Shown: positions 43,480 through 53,160, counted from the first letter of the stretch. The stretch is DNA of 64,000 nt from Flavisolibacter amylovorans (GCF_039541815.1 NZ_BAABGY010000008.1:248001-312000), one strand, 5' to 3'. The notes: generated by a model from the sequence alone, not told the origin. A program made the numbers and translations.

Positions 43480-45255
43480 TTACCCGATCTTTTTCACATA
43501 GCGTGCATTGTCGCGGAGCAGCCGCAGGCCCTCCCGGGTGGTCAGGTAGGGCAGGCGTTGCATCGCTTTGTTGCGCCGGCTGATCTCAAAAAGGATCCGC
43601 AGGTGCCGGCAGATCTCCTTCCAGGCAAACAGCAGCGAATGGCGCGGATCATAGATATGCGCCGGCTCGCTCCCGGCCCCGTTCAGCTCCACGATGGCGA
43701 AACGCCTTCCGGCGCGCAGCTGCTCCCAGCTTTCATAACGGATATCAAGGCGGCCGAAATAAAATCCAGGCACCTCCCTGCAGATGCGGTCAATGGAAGC
43801 CGTTAGCTCCGGATCGATCCGGTCCGAAACATCGATGAACTTCGCGCCCCGGCTATGGTTCCCGAACGGCACCAGCACGCGTTCTTCTCCCGGTGCCAGC
43901 ACCTCGGAGAGCTGCGGACCGAGCTTGCGGCGAAGCTGCGGCAGCTGCAGGCGGTAGCGCGGCTCCTGTTGCAGCAGTTGCGTGATCGTTTCGCGCCCGT
44001 TGCCCCGAAGCGTCAGCAGCTCCTTTTCCACGAGGCCCGTAACCACTCCACTGGCAGCGCCCGGGTAGCGGTAGTAGAAGACGCCGATCTCCCGCTGGTA
44101 GGGGATGAGTGCCTGCACCAGGTAATCGACGCAGGCCGATCGGTGATACCGCACGAGTTCCGTTTCCGAAAAGAGCTTTTGCACGCCCATGCCGCGGAGG
44201 CCGATATCGGGCTTTACGATCAGGGGAAAGGAAATGCCGCTGCGACGTGTCTCCTGAACCACGTCCTCCGCATTTGCGGAGCCAGGCTGTACCAGCACCG
44301 TTGCCGGGTAGGTGCCCCGGGGGAGCAGGTCATAGATCTCCTTTTTGCTTTCCATGAGAAATCCGCCATTCCGGATCGTGGGATTGGCGGTGTTGAAGAA
44401 GAAGAACGAGCGTGCCTTCAGGCAAAGAAAGAACCAGTAAAAGAATATGGGAAAGTATACCACCGTGAAAGGCCAGTATTCCCAATGACGCAGGCGGATC
44501 CGGAAGCGCCCGATCCATTCAGCAACACTGTTCCCGTTCCGTCGGCCATCCCGGGGCAGCACCTGCAGGAATTGTTGCTGCGCCAGCAGGTCGCGGTGGC
44601 GCATCCTCGTATCATCGTTGCCAAGTAAGACAGAAGTGATGCTCACGGTAAGCAGTTCGCCGTTGCGGTTCATCACCAGGTCGTTGCCGCGGTCGCCGTC
44701 TCCCGCTTCCTCGTGAAAGCGCAGCACCGCGTGCCAGTCGAGCGTTGCCTGCTCCGACTGCCATTTCTGAAACCATTGTTCCCGCCGGCGCATCGTTTCT
44801 TTCGGATACAGCGTGGCCGACGACCAGATCCAGGATCTTGAGCCGTCGAGCTCGGTCACCGTTTTCCACTGTCCGTCCCAACGGCATTCGAAGAGACGCT
44901 TGTCCTGGTACAGGATCAACGTAAAGGGCTCGGTGTCGTCCCAGTTGTTCTGCTGAAAGGCCGCTGCAGCACCGGGCTCAGCGAGCAGCATCGGTATCAC
45001 TGCGCCGCGGCTGCGCGTATACCGCCGGTCGGGAGTGTGTGGGCGAAACGCGCCGTTGAGCAATACCGCGGCATCGCCGGTGGCGGTTGCCGCGATCCAG
45101 GTACCGCCTTTATCAGGGTCTTTGGGAAAAAGAATGCTGCCCCGCTTGGTTGGGTGGATTTCCGGCGGCAGCGCGCGCTGCCGCTTTTGCTGCTCGTCGC
45201 GGTTGCTCGTCAGCACAACGCCGTCAGCGGTCGGCAGGAAGGTTACGGTGCACAT
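43480..45255 (-). CDS. Fusion protein: NRDE (TANGO2-like) domain plus ATP-grasp domain
   Basis: 591 residues. Residues 1-245 are an NRDE domain: MCTVTFLPTADGVVLTSNRDE (Cys2 as a possible N-terminal nucleophile), GGTWIAATATG and WSSATLYP. Residues about 262-290 are very hydrophobic (YWPFTVVYFPIFFYWFFLCL), and residues 310-590 are an ATP-grasp ligase-like domain with FPLIVKPDIGLRGMGV (lysine for ATP), YFGRLDIRYES and FAIVELNGAGSEP. In related bacteria I know these as two neighbouring proteins; here one uninterrupted frame joins them. The start overlaps the DinB gene end by 32 bp. No substrate is known; a peptide or lipid ligation step is possible. Confidence 0.8.
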   Translation of the reverse strand: MCTVTFLPTADGVVLTSNRDEQQKRQRALPPEIHPTKRGSILFPKDPDKGGTWIAATATGDAAVLLNGAFRPHTPDRRYTRSRGAVIPMLLAEPGAAAAFQQNNWDDTEPFTLILYQDKRLFECRWDGQWKTVTELDGSRSWIWSSATLYPKETMRRREQWFQKWQSEQATLDWHAVLRFHEEAGDGDRGNDLVMNRNGELLTVSITSVLLGNDDTRMRHRDLLAQQQFLQVLPRDGRRNGNSVAEWIGRFRIRLRHWEYWPFTVVYFPIFFYWFFLCLKARSFFFFNTANPTIRNGGFLMESKKEIYDLLPRGTYPATVLVQPGSANAEDVVQETRRSGISFPLIVKPDIGLRGMGVQKLFSETELVRYHRSACVDYLVQALIPYQREIGVFYYRYPGAASGVVTGLVEKELLTLRGNGRETITQLLQQEPRYRLQLPQLRRKLGPQLSEVLAPGEERVLVPFGNHSRGAKFIDVSDRIDPELTASIDRICREVPGFYFGRLDIRYESWEQLRAGRRFAIVELNGAGSEPAHIYDPRHSLLFAWKEICRHLRILFEISRRNKAMQRLPYLTTREGLRLLRDNARYVKKIG

Positions 45256-45751
45256 GTTGGCGATATTGCTGGGTAGAGGCGGCAACGCCGAACCCGGTGG
45301 GCAGCGCGATGCCGAAATGAGTGGCCCCGATGCGGACGAGGGCCATATGATGAACGGTGTGCTCCAGGTTGAAGACGAGTTCGCGCTGGTAGCTCGTAGC
45401 GATGCGGATCACTTCCTTGCCCGAAGGGTCGTAGCACTGCTCCAGCACAAGGGGCTTGTCTACCCGGTCGAGGCAGCCCTGGAACCCGGCCAGTTGCGTA
45501 CCCGCGAGCCGGGGGCAGCTTTCGAGCGCATGGTCTCGCTGCCGCTTGTCGTAATTCACTACCCCCGACGGGTATCCGTGCTGCAGGGCGGCGTAGAATT
45601 CGATGACATGACGAAGGTGCTGCCCGAGGGTGCTTCCGTTAAGCAGGTGCACGGGAGCGCGGAACTGCTCCTGTGTCAGTTGTGAAGCAAACTCCTGAAG
45701 CTGCCGCAACAGGGCTTCCGAGTGCGTTACGATGTGGTTGGAACGGCGCAT
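45224..45751 (-). CDS. DinB-family four-helix-bundle protein
   Basis: 175 residues. Putative metal ligands are H48 in LGQHLRHVIEFY and H131/H135 in FNLEHTVHHMALVRIG, the usual HxxxH pattern of DinB/YfiT metalloenzymes, many of which are thiol transferases. It lies 8 bp after the DoxX-like gene, and its end overlaps the NRDE/ATP-grasp gene by 32 bp, so all three form one leftward operon. Confidence 0.85.
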   Translation of the reverse strand: MRRSNHIVTHSEALLRQLQEFASQLTQEQFRAPVHLLNGSTLGQHLRHVIEFYAALQHGYPSGVVNYDKRQRDHALESCPRLAGTQLAGFQGCLDRVDKPLVLEQCYDPSGKEVIRIATSYQRELVFNLEHTVHHMALVRIGATHFGIALPTGFGVAASTQQYRQHVHRNLPADR

Positions 45752-45759
45752 GGAGCTGG

Positions 45760-46170
45760 CTATTTGGACGGAAAAAGGGATGCGGGAAGCAGGGTGCCCA
45801 ACTGACGCCGGTAATTGACGACCAGCACCAAAGCGCTCAGGAGCACCAGCACCGCGTAGGCGAACAGCTGGCCGCCGTCTCCCTGCACGGAAATGCCGAG
45901 GACCAGCAGGTGGCTCAGTATAGCGCCGCCCATTATTCCCAGTGCGAGGAGCGCTCCCCAGGCCGTGGTGCGCGGCCAGAGCATGAGCACGGAAGCCACC
46001 AGCTCAAAAACACCGGAGGCGATCCGGCCCCAGGGCTCAACACCCAGTTTCGAGAAGATGTAGACCGACTCTTCCGCGGCGCTGAATTTGAAAAACAGGG
46101 TTTGCAGGAGCAGCACCGAAGCAATGGCCTTGCACATGAAATTGACGATGTTTTTTGTTCGGACCGTCAT
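45760..46170 (-). CDS. DoxX-like small membrane protein
   Basis: 136 residues with four hydrophobic segments: MCKAIASVLLLQTLFFKF, IASGVFELVASVLML, WGALLALGIMGGAILSHLLVLG and LFAYAVLVLLSALVLVV. The early FFKFSA and mid GVFELVASVLML match the DoxX/DoxD pattern, a family linked to redox and thiol metabolism. It is the first gene of the leftward operon with DinB and NRDE/ATP-grasp and is divergent from the spondin-domain gene. Confidence 0.78.
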   Translation of the reverse strand: MTVRTKNIVNFMCKAIASVLLLQTLFFKFSAAEESVYIFSKLGVEPWGRIASGVFELVASVLMLWPRTTAWGALLALGIMGGAILSHLLVLGISVQGDGGQLFAYAVLVLLSALVLVVNYRRQLGTLLPASLFPSK

Positions 46171-46388
46171 AACTATTTTTTTGTAGAGACGGAAGCATCC
46201 GGGTTTCCTTACAGCACAACCGAAAATCAGGAAGGAAAAATGTCCCGCGCAAGTGATGGACGCTGCAGCGGAGCATCGGGGCCGCTCGTGGGCGCTGTAA
46301 GGAAATGTGGTTTGTATCGTCCCTGGTCATTCAGGAAGGCGGAGCCCTTGTCCCCTTCGATTCCATCACTTCCTATTCAATACATGTC

Positions 46389-47060
46389 ATGAGAACATCG
46401 ATCTTACTACTGATCCTGTCTTGCGTACTGATTTCCTGCAAGCGGCGCGAAGCCCTTCCCCCGCAGGTGGAGGCCTTCGACGTCACCTATGCGGTCACCT
46501 TCACCGGTAAGTGGGCATCGCCGCGGTTCGGCGTACCGGCGGGTGTGCATTTCACTGAGCTCGTGGGCGCGGTGCATGCCCCCGATACTTTGTTATGGGA
46601 AGCCGGCGCCCCGGCAAGCCGCGCCGTGCAGCTGGTGGCCGAGGACGGTGTTTCCACGGAGCTGCTGCAGCAGGTTGACGCGCTCCTGGCTTCCGGAAGC
46701 GCGCGGCAGGCAATCAACCGCCCCGCTCCGCCGCCCGACGGCCCTGACTCCTTCCAGCTTCGCCTCAGCCGCAAGCACTCCGCGGTTTCGGTGATCACGA
46801 TGTTGGCGCCGACGCCCGACTGGTTTACCGGCATCTCCGCTTTCCCGCTTTATCGCGGGCACCGCTGGGTTCGGGACACCACGCTGTTTCTTTTCGCCTA
46901 CGATGCCGGCACCAAGGAGGGAAATGCGTTCAGCTACGATTTTCCGCCGACAGTTCCAAGGGGTACCGTGCAACAGCATACCGTTTCCAGCGCAACGCCC
47001 CTGGCGGGAGGAAACGCGGTGCTTCATCCGATCGCGGAATTGCGCTTCCAGCTTCAATAG
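46389..47060 (+). CDS. Spondin-domain lipoprotein
   Basis: 223 residues from MRTSILLLILSCVLISC, a lipoprotein signal. The rest matches the Spondin_N domain: VTYAVTFTGKWASPRFGVPAG, VHFTELVGAVHAPDTLLWEAG, LRLSRKHSAVSVITMLAPTPDW and FTGISAFPL, with LFLFAYDAGTKEGNAFSYDF at the end. In animals this is an extracellular adhesion module, and bacterial copies are secreted with unknown role. The gene is divergent from the DoxX operon and convergent with the esterase that ends 10 bp away. Confidence 0.88.
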   Translation: MRTSILLLILSCVLISCKRREALPPQVEAFDVTYAVTFTGKWASPRFGVPAGVHFTELVGAVHAPDTLLWEAGAPASRAVQLVAEDGVSTELLQQVDALLASGSARQAINRPAPPPDGPDSFQLRLSRKHSAVSVITMLAPTPDWFTGISAFPLYRGHRWVRDTTLFLFAYDAGTKEGNAFSYDFPPTVPRGTVQQHTVSSATPLAGGNAVLHPIAELRFQLQ

Positions 47061-47069
47061 CGGCGCTGC

Positions 47070-48524
47070 CTATTGCTTTGCAGGAGGCACGTGCGGCCAG
47101 TCGTCGGTGCGGAACGAAGAAGCCGGCAGCCCGTGGGTATCGAACAGGGAGGCGGTGGTCCAGCTCCGGAACGCATAGCGCACGGCCACGGGGGCCTTGA
47201 CGCTGTCGCTCCATACCGTGACCCCGGGGAGTTGGCCTTTTACCTCCGGGTTGATGGTGGCAGTGGCCGGGTAGAACACCTTGTCCTCACCGGCGATCTC
47301 GAACTCGGCCAGCGGCTTGCCATAGTTGTGCAGGCCCAGGCTGGCGTTTTCGAACCGGACGATCATCCGGCCGTTGGCCGTTTTCTCCATCGACTTATAC
47401 ACGGGACCGCTGAAAGCGATACCGGTCATATTGTAATCCTTCGTCAGCGCCCAGTAGGCCAGCCGTTGTCCTACCTGCTCTTTGGGGGCAGGGTGGATCG
47501 ACTTTTCCTCGCCGAGGTCGAGGGTGACGGCCATGCCGGTGCGCGGTACCGACTGCATACATTTCAACTGGGCCTCGCGCAGGTAGGGGGCTGTAGTAGT
47601 GCCCGGGTATCCGAAGGGCGCGATCTGGGCGTAGTATACCGGGAAGTCGCCCTGCTGCCATTGCTTGCGCCACAGGCCGACCATGCGGCTGAACATCGCC
47701 TCGTATTCGTAATGATTCTCGCGGTTGGCCTCGCCCTGGTACCAGAGTGCGCCTTTGATGGTGTAGCCGGCGTAGGGATGGATCATCGCGTTGTACAGCA
47801 GGGTGGGGATGCGGTGCGGGTTGGCCTTCGGGATCGTGTCGGGGATGGGTTTGATGGTGAAGCCGCTCAGCGATTCCTTGTCCATCCAGGCCTCGATCGG
47901 GCTGCCGCCCCAGGAGGTATGGATGATACCGATGGGCACGCCCAGTTGCGCGTGCACCGTCCGGGCAAAATAATACGCCACGGCGCTGAACTTGCCGGTG
48001 GTGGCCGGGCTTGCCAGCTGCCAGTCGCCCTTCATCTCCGTTGTGGGGGTGAGGCTGGTGGCACGCGCCTGCGTGTACATGCGGATCTGTTCGTTCTTCG
48101 AGTTGAGGATGGTTTCATTGCTGCCGATCACGGGCTGGTTGTAATACCCGTTCAGGGTCATGCCCATGTTGGATTGCCCCGAGCAAAGCCATACTTCGCC
48201 GAGGAGCACATTCTTTACGGTCAGGGGGGTGCTGCCGGTCACCGATAGGGTTTGGGGGCCGCCACCGGCCGCAGGAGTCGGCAGCTTCAGCCGCCACTGA
48301 CCGGCCGCATCGGAGGTGGTCTTTGCTTCCTTGCCCCAGCTTCCTTTTACCACCACCCGGGTGTTCGGCTTGTCGGTGCCCCAGATCGTTACCTGGCTTT
48401 GCTGTTGCAGGACCATGTTGTCGCTGAATATCGACGGCAGCTGGGTCTGGCTGAAGGCAAGGTGCGTTGCGAGCACCAGCAGGCTGGCTAAAAAGACATG
48501 TTTTTTCAAGGCAGGGCGCGTCAT
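47070..48524 (-). CDS. Sialate O-acetylesterase-type SGNH esterase
   Basis: 484 residues from MTRPALKKHVFLASLLVLA; a more upstream in-frame ATG would spoil the signal peptide. Family hallmarks are LPSIFSDNMVLQQ (29-41), GEVWLCSGQSNMGM with Ser118, GIIHTSWGGSPIEAWM and GALWYQGEAN. The enzyme removes O-acetyl groups from sialic acid or other acetylated sugars of plant polysaccharides. It stands alone, with a repeat-rich 760-bp region upstream of it. Confidence 0.92.
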   Translation of the reverse strand: MTRPALKKHVFLASLLVLATHLAFSQTQLPSIFSDNMVLQQQSQVTIWGTDKPNTRVVVKGSWGKEAKTTSDAAGQWRLKLPTPAAGGGPQTLSVTGSTPLTVKNVLLGEVWLCSGQSNMGMTLNGYYNQPVIGSNETILNSKNEQIRMYTQARATSLTPTTEMKGDWQLASPATTGKFSAVAYYFARTVHAQLGVPIGIIHTSWGGSPIEAWMDKESLSGFTIKPIPDTIPKANPHRIPTLLYNAMIHPYAGYTIKGALWYQGEANRENHYEYEAMFSRMVGLWRKQWQQGDFPVYYAQIAPFGYPGTTTAPYLREAQLKCMQSVPRTGMAVTLDLGEEKSIHPAPKEQVGQRLAYWALTKDYNMTGIAFSGPVYKSMEKTANGRMIVRFENASLGLHNYGKPLAEFEIAGEDKVFYPATATINPEVKGQLPGVTVWSDSVKAPVAVRYAFRSWTTASLFDTHGLPASSFRTDDWPHVPPAKQ

Positions 48525-48740
48525 GGTAACTTGTTTTGAAGTGGTAAAAAGGAAGACGCTGGCGGCAGCAGTGGATACAGGGCAAGCAGCTTCCCGGACC
48601 GGGGCGTTGTTTTGCAAAACCCGCCGGAACGGCCCGGTAAATATAAAATCCGATGCAGCTTGCCGGAAGTGGGCGCCGTGTCGAAAAAGAGGTTGAAACA
48701 GGTCATCTGCCGGTGCGCCACCGTTGCGGGCTCCTGTAAT

Positions 48741-49192
48741 AGCTGTTTGAGTTATTCGCGATGTTGCTTTGCCAGCCGTGCCAGCACGGCATGCGGGGCT
48801 ATCGCCCCTTTACACCCCAAAGCTTCGGGGGGCACAACGACACTGCCGCACGACGAAACAAGAACAATCAAGACGGTTTCCTCGTCGCGCCTCCCGAAGC
48901 TTCGGGAGCGACGTTGCGCGCAGCGGCCGCTTGCGGCCGACCGCCCGTTCCGGGTGATCAAGTAGCTTAACCAGTTTTTTAGAGGCTGTTTGAATTAATG
49001 TACTTTCCCAGAAGCTCGGAAATGTCGGCCGCAAGCGGCCTTGGCACGCCCCCGAAGCTTCGGGGGACGCAACGACGCGGCGACGCAATGCAAGGAGAAA
49101 TCTGTACCACATTTCCGCTTCGCGGCGCCGCCGCGCGAAACAGGCCGCTTGCGGCCTTGCCGGCCTATTAATTAATTCAAACAGCCTATTAG
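48741..49192. repeat. Intergenic palindromic repeat cluster
   Basis: Three hairpin cores centred on AAGCTTCGG lie at 48815-48830, 48891-48908 and 49049-49066. GGCCGC/GCGGCC-type palindromes lie at 48924-48939, 49026-49040 and 49143-49156. The segment 48981-49192 is enclosed by AGGCTGTTTGAATTAAT and its inverse ATTAATTCAAACAGCCT, and a partial copy of this end (GCTGTTTGAGTTA) lies at 48743. No gene is present. The block shares its core with 59741-59902 in reverse orientation. Confidence 0.75.
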
Positions 49193-49229
49193 TGTTCCGG
49201 ACAGCGATGGTGGCCAGGGGCGCATAAAG

Positions 49230-49253
49230 AAGGCCCCCTGGAAAGGGGGCCTT
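49230..49253 (-). terminator. Terminator of the GH128 gene
   Basis: AAGGCCCCC and GGGGGCCTT flank a short loop, and on the minus strand CTTTAT follows. It begins 35 bp past the GH128 stop. Confidence 0.7.
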
Positions 49254-49287
49254 GTCATGATTGCTTACTGTAGAAACACTGCAGCTC

Positions 49288-52200
49288 TTATTGAATGATC
49301 ACTTTGCGGATCGTTCGTTCTTGTCCTTGCTGGATGTTGACGAGGTACAGGCCTTTGCCGAGGCCGCTCGTCAGCCGGAGCTCCACCCGGTTGCCCTCGC
49401 TGAACCGCTGGGTAAGGAGTGTTCGTCCATTCATGTCGGTCAGGTGCACCAGTACCGCTCCCGGGTTGCGCGACAGGCCGTTCAGCACAATGGTGCAGGG
49501 GCTTCCCGCGGTTGCCGGGTTGGGATACACGACCACCGCTTCCGCTTCGGTACCGGCAGGCTTCGTCTCCACCACCGACCGCGCCAGGGCAGCTGCCGCC
49601 GGTGCCGGCTGCGTGGTAACGGGTGCCTGCTCTTTGATCACGATCTTATCCAGGTAGATACCGTCGGCGCCGGAGGTGCGCAGCTCAATGGTGTTGGTGC
49701 CCTGTACCAGCGTCAGGGGGATCGTTTTTACAGCCGGTGTGCCGCCTTCAGCACAAAGGTTGCCCGAGGGGGCAAGCGGGTGCACGACGAAGGGGCCGCC
49801 ATTCACCGACACGCGCAGGTTGCGGGCAAACCGGGCGATGTACGAGATGTCGACGTCGTAGGTCCTCTCTTCTTCCGACACCAGGTTCTTGTACCGGACG
49901 CCGTTGGCGGAGCTCGCCCCGAGGTTCACGAGGCCCAGGTTGGAGGCCGCGGCGCAGCCGACGATCGTGCTTCCACCCACCAGCTCGTTGTGTTCGGCCT
50001 CGAGGTTCACGTTGGCGAGCGGGGCCTTTACCAGTTTGATCTTATCGATGAAGGGCGCATTGGGGAGCGAGCCCGAAATCGTTGCCCCCCATGGCTTGAT
50101 ATCAATGTTATTCAGGCCACGATTCAGGTTGACCACCACTTCGTAAACGCCGGGGAAGCCCCGCGTTGGATTGCCTGCATCGACATAGCACCAGTTGCCG
50201 GACGAAGTGGCGATCTGGCGGGTCAGGGTTGCGCCATTGACCACTACTTTAAAGCTCCTGCTGTCTTTGCTCATGTACGACACTCTCAGTACATACGTGC
50301 CGGCATTGCTGGCCACAATCCTGTCAAAACGTACGCCATTGGAGGCTGCCGTGAACAGGTTCACCTGCTGACCATTGGAAGAATTGACACAGTTCACAGC
50401 GGTAACGGATCCAAGGAATGTTGCCGTCTCGGCTTCGAATTCGAGCTGGTCGTTCAGCACCAGCACGTTCGGGTCGGTGGTTTCCGGAAGTACGCCCGTG
50501 GTGGCCACGGCAATGCGGTCAACCGCTACGATACCGCTGCCCATGGCAATTTTTACGGTGTGCGTACCGGCAGCCAGGAAGTAGGTGAGTGCCCGGTCTT
50601 CGCTGCCGTAGCTGAAGTAGAATTTCTTCCAGTACCATTCGAAGCCGGGGTTGCCCAGGCGGTTCCATTTCCGGAAGGGCTGGTCGTCTACCGAAATCCA
50701 AAGGCTGCTTTCGCCGTTGCCCCTGGCCTGGATCTTCGCCCAGATATCGTATTCGGCCGTAGTGGGAACGGATACCGAGAAGCTGATGACCTCATTGGTG
50801 CCCGCGGGAGGCTGCTGTCCGCTGCCCTGGCTGCTGAGGTAGGCGCCGCCGCCGGCGTTGGGCGATGTGCCGCCGCTCCACGACGAGCCGTACGCCGCCA
50901 CTTCGGCTTCATAGAAACCAGCATGCTTCGTGCTGTCGATACCATACGTTACCGACGAAGGCTGGCAGTAGCCGGAATCTTGTTTCAGCGCGTCGAGGTT
51001 TTCGCTGCCGTTGCTGATCGCAACCTGATCGAGCTGGAAGTTCGTGTTCGGGAACTCGATGGTCAGCCGGTGCAGGCCGGGGCCGAGGTCGTAATACCGC
51101 GGTATCTGGTGCCAGATGAAGGTGCTGCTGCTCAGGGGGGTGATGAGTTCCATGGTTTTGCCATCCATGCCGATCCGGACGGTGCCGGTTCCGACCGATG
51201 AGGAACGGAGGTAAACCCGGTAGGTGCCCGCTTCTGTCAGCTCAAACTCGTAATGTACCCGCCTGGCCAGGGGCGTCACACCGGCCTGGCTGTTGTCGCC
51301 CCGGAGGTAAAGCTCGTTGGAGGCGGCATTGATGGACAGCACTTTCCACTGATTGCCGATATACTGGCCGCACTCGGCTTCAAAGGCTTTCGTGTTCAAC
51401 ACCGGCGCCGTATAGGGCTGGTCGAGGCCATCGAGGTTGTTGGGGCACACATAGGTGGCGTTGGGCATGGAAGGAGAGGACGCCTGCGCATACACCTGGC
51501 CGATATTGGTGATCACACCGTTGACGAAATAATCGGCATTATCGGAAAGCGGCTGGAAGTACGCATAGCGCTCCACGTAGGGAAGGCTCTCCAGGTAGGG
51601 GAGGGCGAGTGCCAGGAAGCCTTCCTGTGTGGCGTTGGGCCGGTAGTCGTTGGCGTTGAACTCCGTGATCCAGATCGGCAGCTTGTATTGGTTGTACACG
51701 TTCTGCAGGTACGACTTGAAGCGGATGAAGATCTGCTGCGGCGTGGCGTTGACGTTGCTCTGCGGGTTGCTGCCCCAGTCGTACCAGTGCACGGCCACGA
51801 AGTCGAAGCGCACGTCCTTTTCCTTGGCAATGCGGTTGAATTCCTTCAGCCAGCCCGTGGGTCCTTCCTCGCGGGGTGCCGGGGAGCCGAGGCGCAGGCC
51901 CGTGCCCATCAGGTTCTCGAAATAAGCGACGGCTACCGAGGGCTCGCACAGGTTGTTGTATTGGCCCGACTGGTCGTTGCAGTTGTCCGACTCGTTGAAG
52001 CCCAGGAGGTGGGTCGATTTTTTCTTGGCGATCATGTTCCGAATGGAGCCGGGGAAGGCCCCGCTGGCGCCCCAGGCCATCGGCACATATTCGAAGTTGG
52101 GTGTAGAAGTACTGTTGTTGTTCCAGTTGTACAGCCATCCGGCGTTGAGGTTGTTGATGCGGCCGCCGGTGCCTTTCTTGGTCGACCAGTTCCAGGGCAA

Positions 52201-53160
52201 CACGCGGATGAAGCTGACGTTGCCGGCCAGCGCTACGTCCAGCGTATTCACCGTGAGGTCCTGTTCCGAAGCGATGTATACCCGGCTCTTGCTGGTGCCG
52301 TTGGCATTGACGGCGAGGGTGGCCATATAGCCTCTCTTGAGGATGAAGGAGCGGGTGGCGTTATCCATTCCGTTGGGGATGCCCGTGCCGCTGTAGATGA
52401 GCTCTTCGGAAAGTGCGGCCGGCGTGCCTTGCGTGCCGGCGCCGCTGAAGATGGTGGCAGCGGCGAAGGAAGGGGAGATCGGCCGTACGACGGCGCCCGT
52501 GCTGTAGTAGTCGTTGATGCGGAAGCTGCTGTCTTGTGTGCCAGTGCCGTGGTTCACCCGGATGTTGCCCACGAGCGGCTGCAGCGTTCTTGGATTGTCC
52601 TGGTGAAAGTAGACCCAGGAGGCCGCGTCGAGGAAGTTGAGGGTGAGCGAGGGCGACATGGCTCCCTGCCGCAGGTGCACGGTGCTTTCGTCCATCAGGG
52701 AGAGCACGCCGCTGCTGACGGTGCCGCCGGTCACTTCGAGCCGGGCGCCGTTGAGGGTGATGCCTTTCTGGGCGCAGGCGAAGAGCACCTCGCCGTTGGC
52801 CACTACGGAGCCTGAGTCGATAAAGAGGTTGAGCCGGATGGGTGCGCCCGGGTTCAGCGTGTTGGGCCTCGGGTACCGGTCGCGGGCGGGGTCGGGCGCT
52901 ACGGTGCAGATCTGGTAGAGGAGGGGGCTGCCCGGAAAGCAGGTGGGGCGGCCGGGCCCGCCGGAAGGATGCTCATGGGTGATGCGCCAGTTCTTTTCAT
53001 TAAAGAAGTCGTTGTTCTCCTCGCCGGTCCAGTATAAATACCGGGAGGTGGTATCGCAGGGTTCGTCGCTTGTCTGCGCAAACGCAGGCAGGGCGTAGCT
53101 AGCGAGGATCATCAGTAAGATTGTGGGAAAGATCTTTCGGGTGAGGCAAATAGCAGGCAT
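49288..53160 (-). CDS. Large T9SS-secreted GH128-like glucanase with multiple carbohydrate-binding modules
   Basis: 1290 residues from MPAICLTRKIFPTI, the start that gives a signal peptide (ending ALPAFAQ). After a beta-rich N-terminal domain (30-340) comes a GH128-type barrel: YVPMAWGASG (358-367), HLLGFNESDN with candidate acid/base E390, FVAVHWYDWG (454-463) and PIWITEFNAND with candidate nucleophile E500. Four CBM6/35- or malectin-like beta-sandwiches follow at about 600-770, 790-950, 970-1085 and 1090-1215 (markers FEAECGQY, YEAEVAAYG, FEAETATFLG, LEAEHNELVGG). A type A sorting domain (VYPNPATAGSPC ... GKGLYLVNI) ends the protein. GH128 enzymes cut beta-1,3-glucans, so a surface laminarin or fungal-wall enzyme is likely. 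Confidence 0.85.
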   Translation of the reverse strand: MPAICLTRKIFPTILLMILASYALPAFAQTSDEPCDTTSRYLYWTGEENNDFFNEKNWRITHEHPSGGPGRPTCFPGSPLLYQICTVAPDPARDRYPRPNTLNPGAPIRLNLFIDSGSVVANGEVLFACAQKGITLNGARLEVTGGTVSSGVLSLMDESTVHLRQGAMSPSLTLNFLDAASWVYFHQDNPRTLQPLVGNIRVNHGTGTQDSSFRINDYYSTGAVVRPISPSFAAATIFSGAGTQGTPAALSEELIYSGTGIPNGMDNATRSFILKRGYMATLAVNANGTSKSRVYIASEQDLTVNTLDVALAGNVSFIRVLPWNWSTKKGTGGRINNLNAGWLYNWNNNSTSTPNFEYVPMAWGASGAFPGSIRNMIAKKKSTHLLGFNESDNCNDQSGQYNNLCEPSVAVAYFENLMGTGLRLGSPAPREEGPTGWLKEFNRIAKEKDVRFDFVAVHWYDWGSNPQSNVNATPQQIFIRFKSYLQNVYNQYKLPIWITEFNANDYRPNATQEGFLALALPYLESLPYVERYAYFQPLSDNADYFVNGVITNIGQVYAQASSPSMPNATYVCPNNLDGLDQPYTAPVLNTKAFEAECGQYIGNQWKVLSINAASNELYLRGDNSQAGVTPLARRVHYEFELTEAGTYRVYLRSSSVGTGTVRIGMDGKTMELITPLSSSTFIWHQIPRYYDLGPGLHRLTIEFPNTNFQLDQVAISNGSENLDALKQDSGYCQPSSVTYGIDSTKHAGFYEAEVAAYGSSWSGGTSPNAGGGAYLSSQGSGQQPPAGTNEVISFSVSVPTTAEYDIWAKIQARGNGESSLWISVDDQPFRKWNRLGNPGFEWYWKKFYFSYGSEDRALTYFLAAGTHTVKIAMGSGIVAVDRIAVATTGVLPETTDPNVLVLNDQLEFEAETATFLGSVTAVNCVNSSNGQQVNLFTAASNGVRFDRIVASNAGTYVLRVSYMSKDSRSFKVVVNGATLTRQIATSSGNWCYVDAGNPTRGFPGVYEVVVNLNRGLNNIDIKPWGATISGSLPNAPFIDKIKLVKAPLANVNLEAEHNELVGGSTIVGCAAASNLGLVNLGASSANGVRYKNLVSEEERTYDVDISYIARFARNLRVSVNGGPFVVHPLAPSGNLCAEGGTPAVKTIPLTLVQGTNTIELRTSGADGIYLDKIVIKEQAPVTTQPAPAAAALARSVVETKPAGTEAEAVVVYPNPATAGSPCTIVLNGLSRNPGAVLVHLTDMNGRTLLTQRFSEGNRVELRLTSGLGKGLYLVNIQQGQERTIRKVIIQ

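Noticed and set aside
49261..51201. 646-codon plus-strand frame inside the GH128 gene
   Set aside because: No recognisable family and fully antisense to clear carbohydrate-binding modules.
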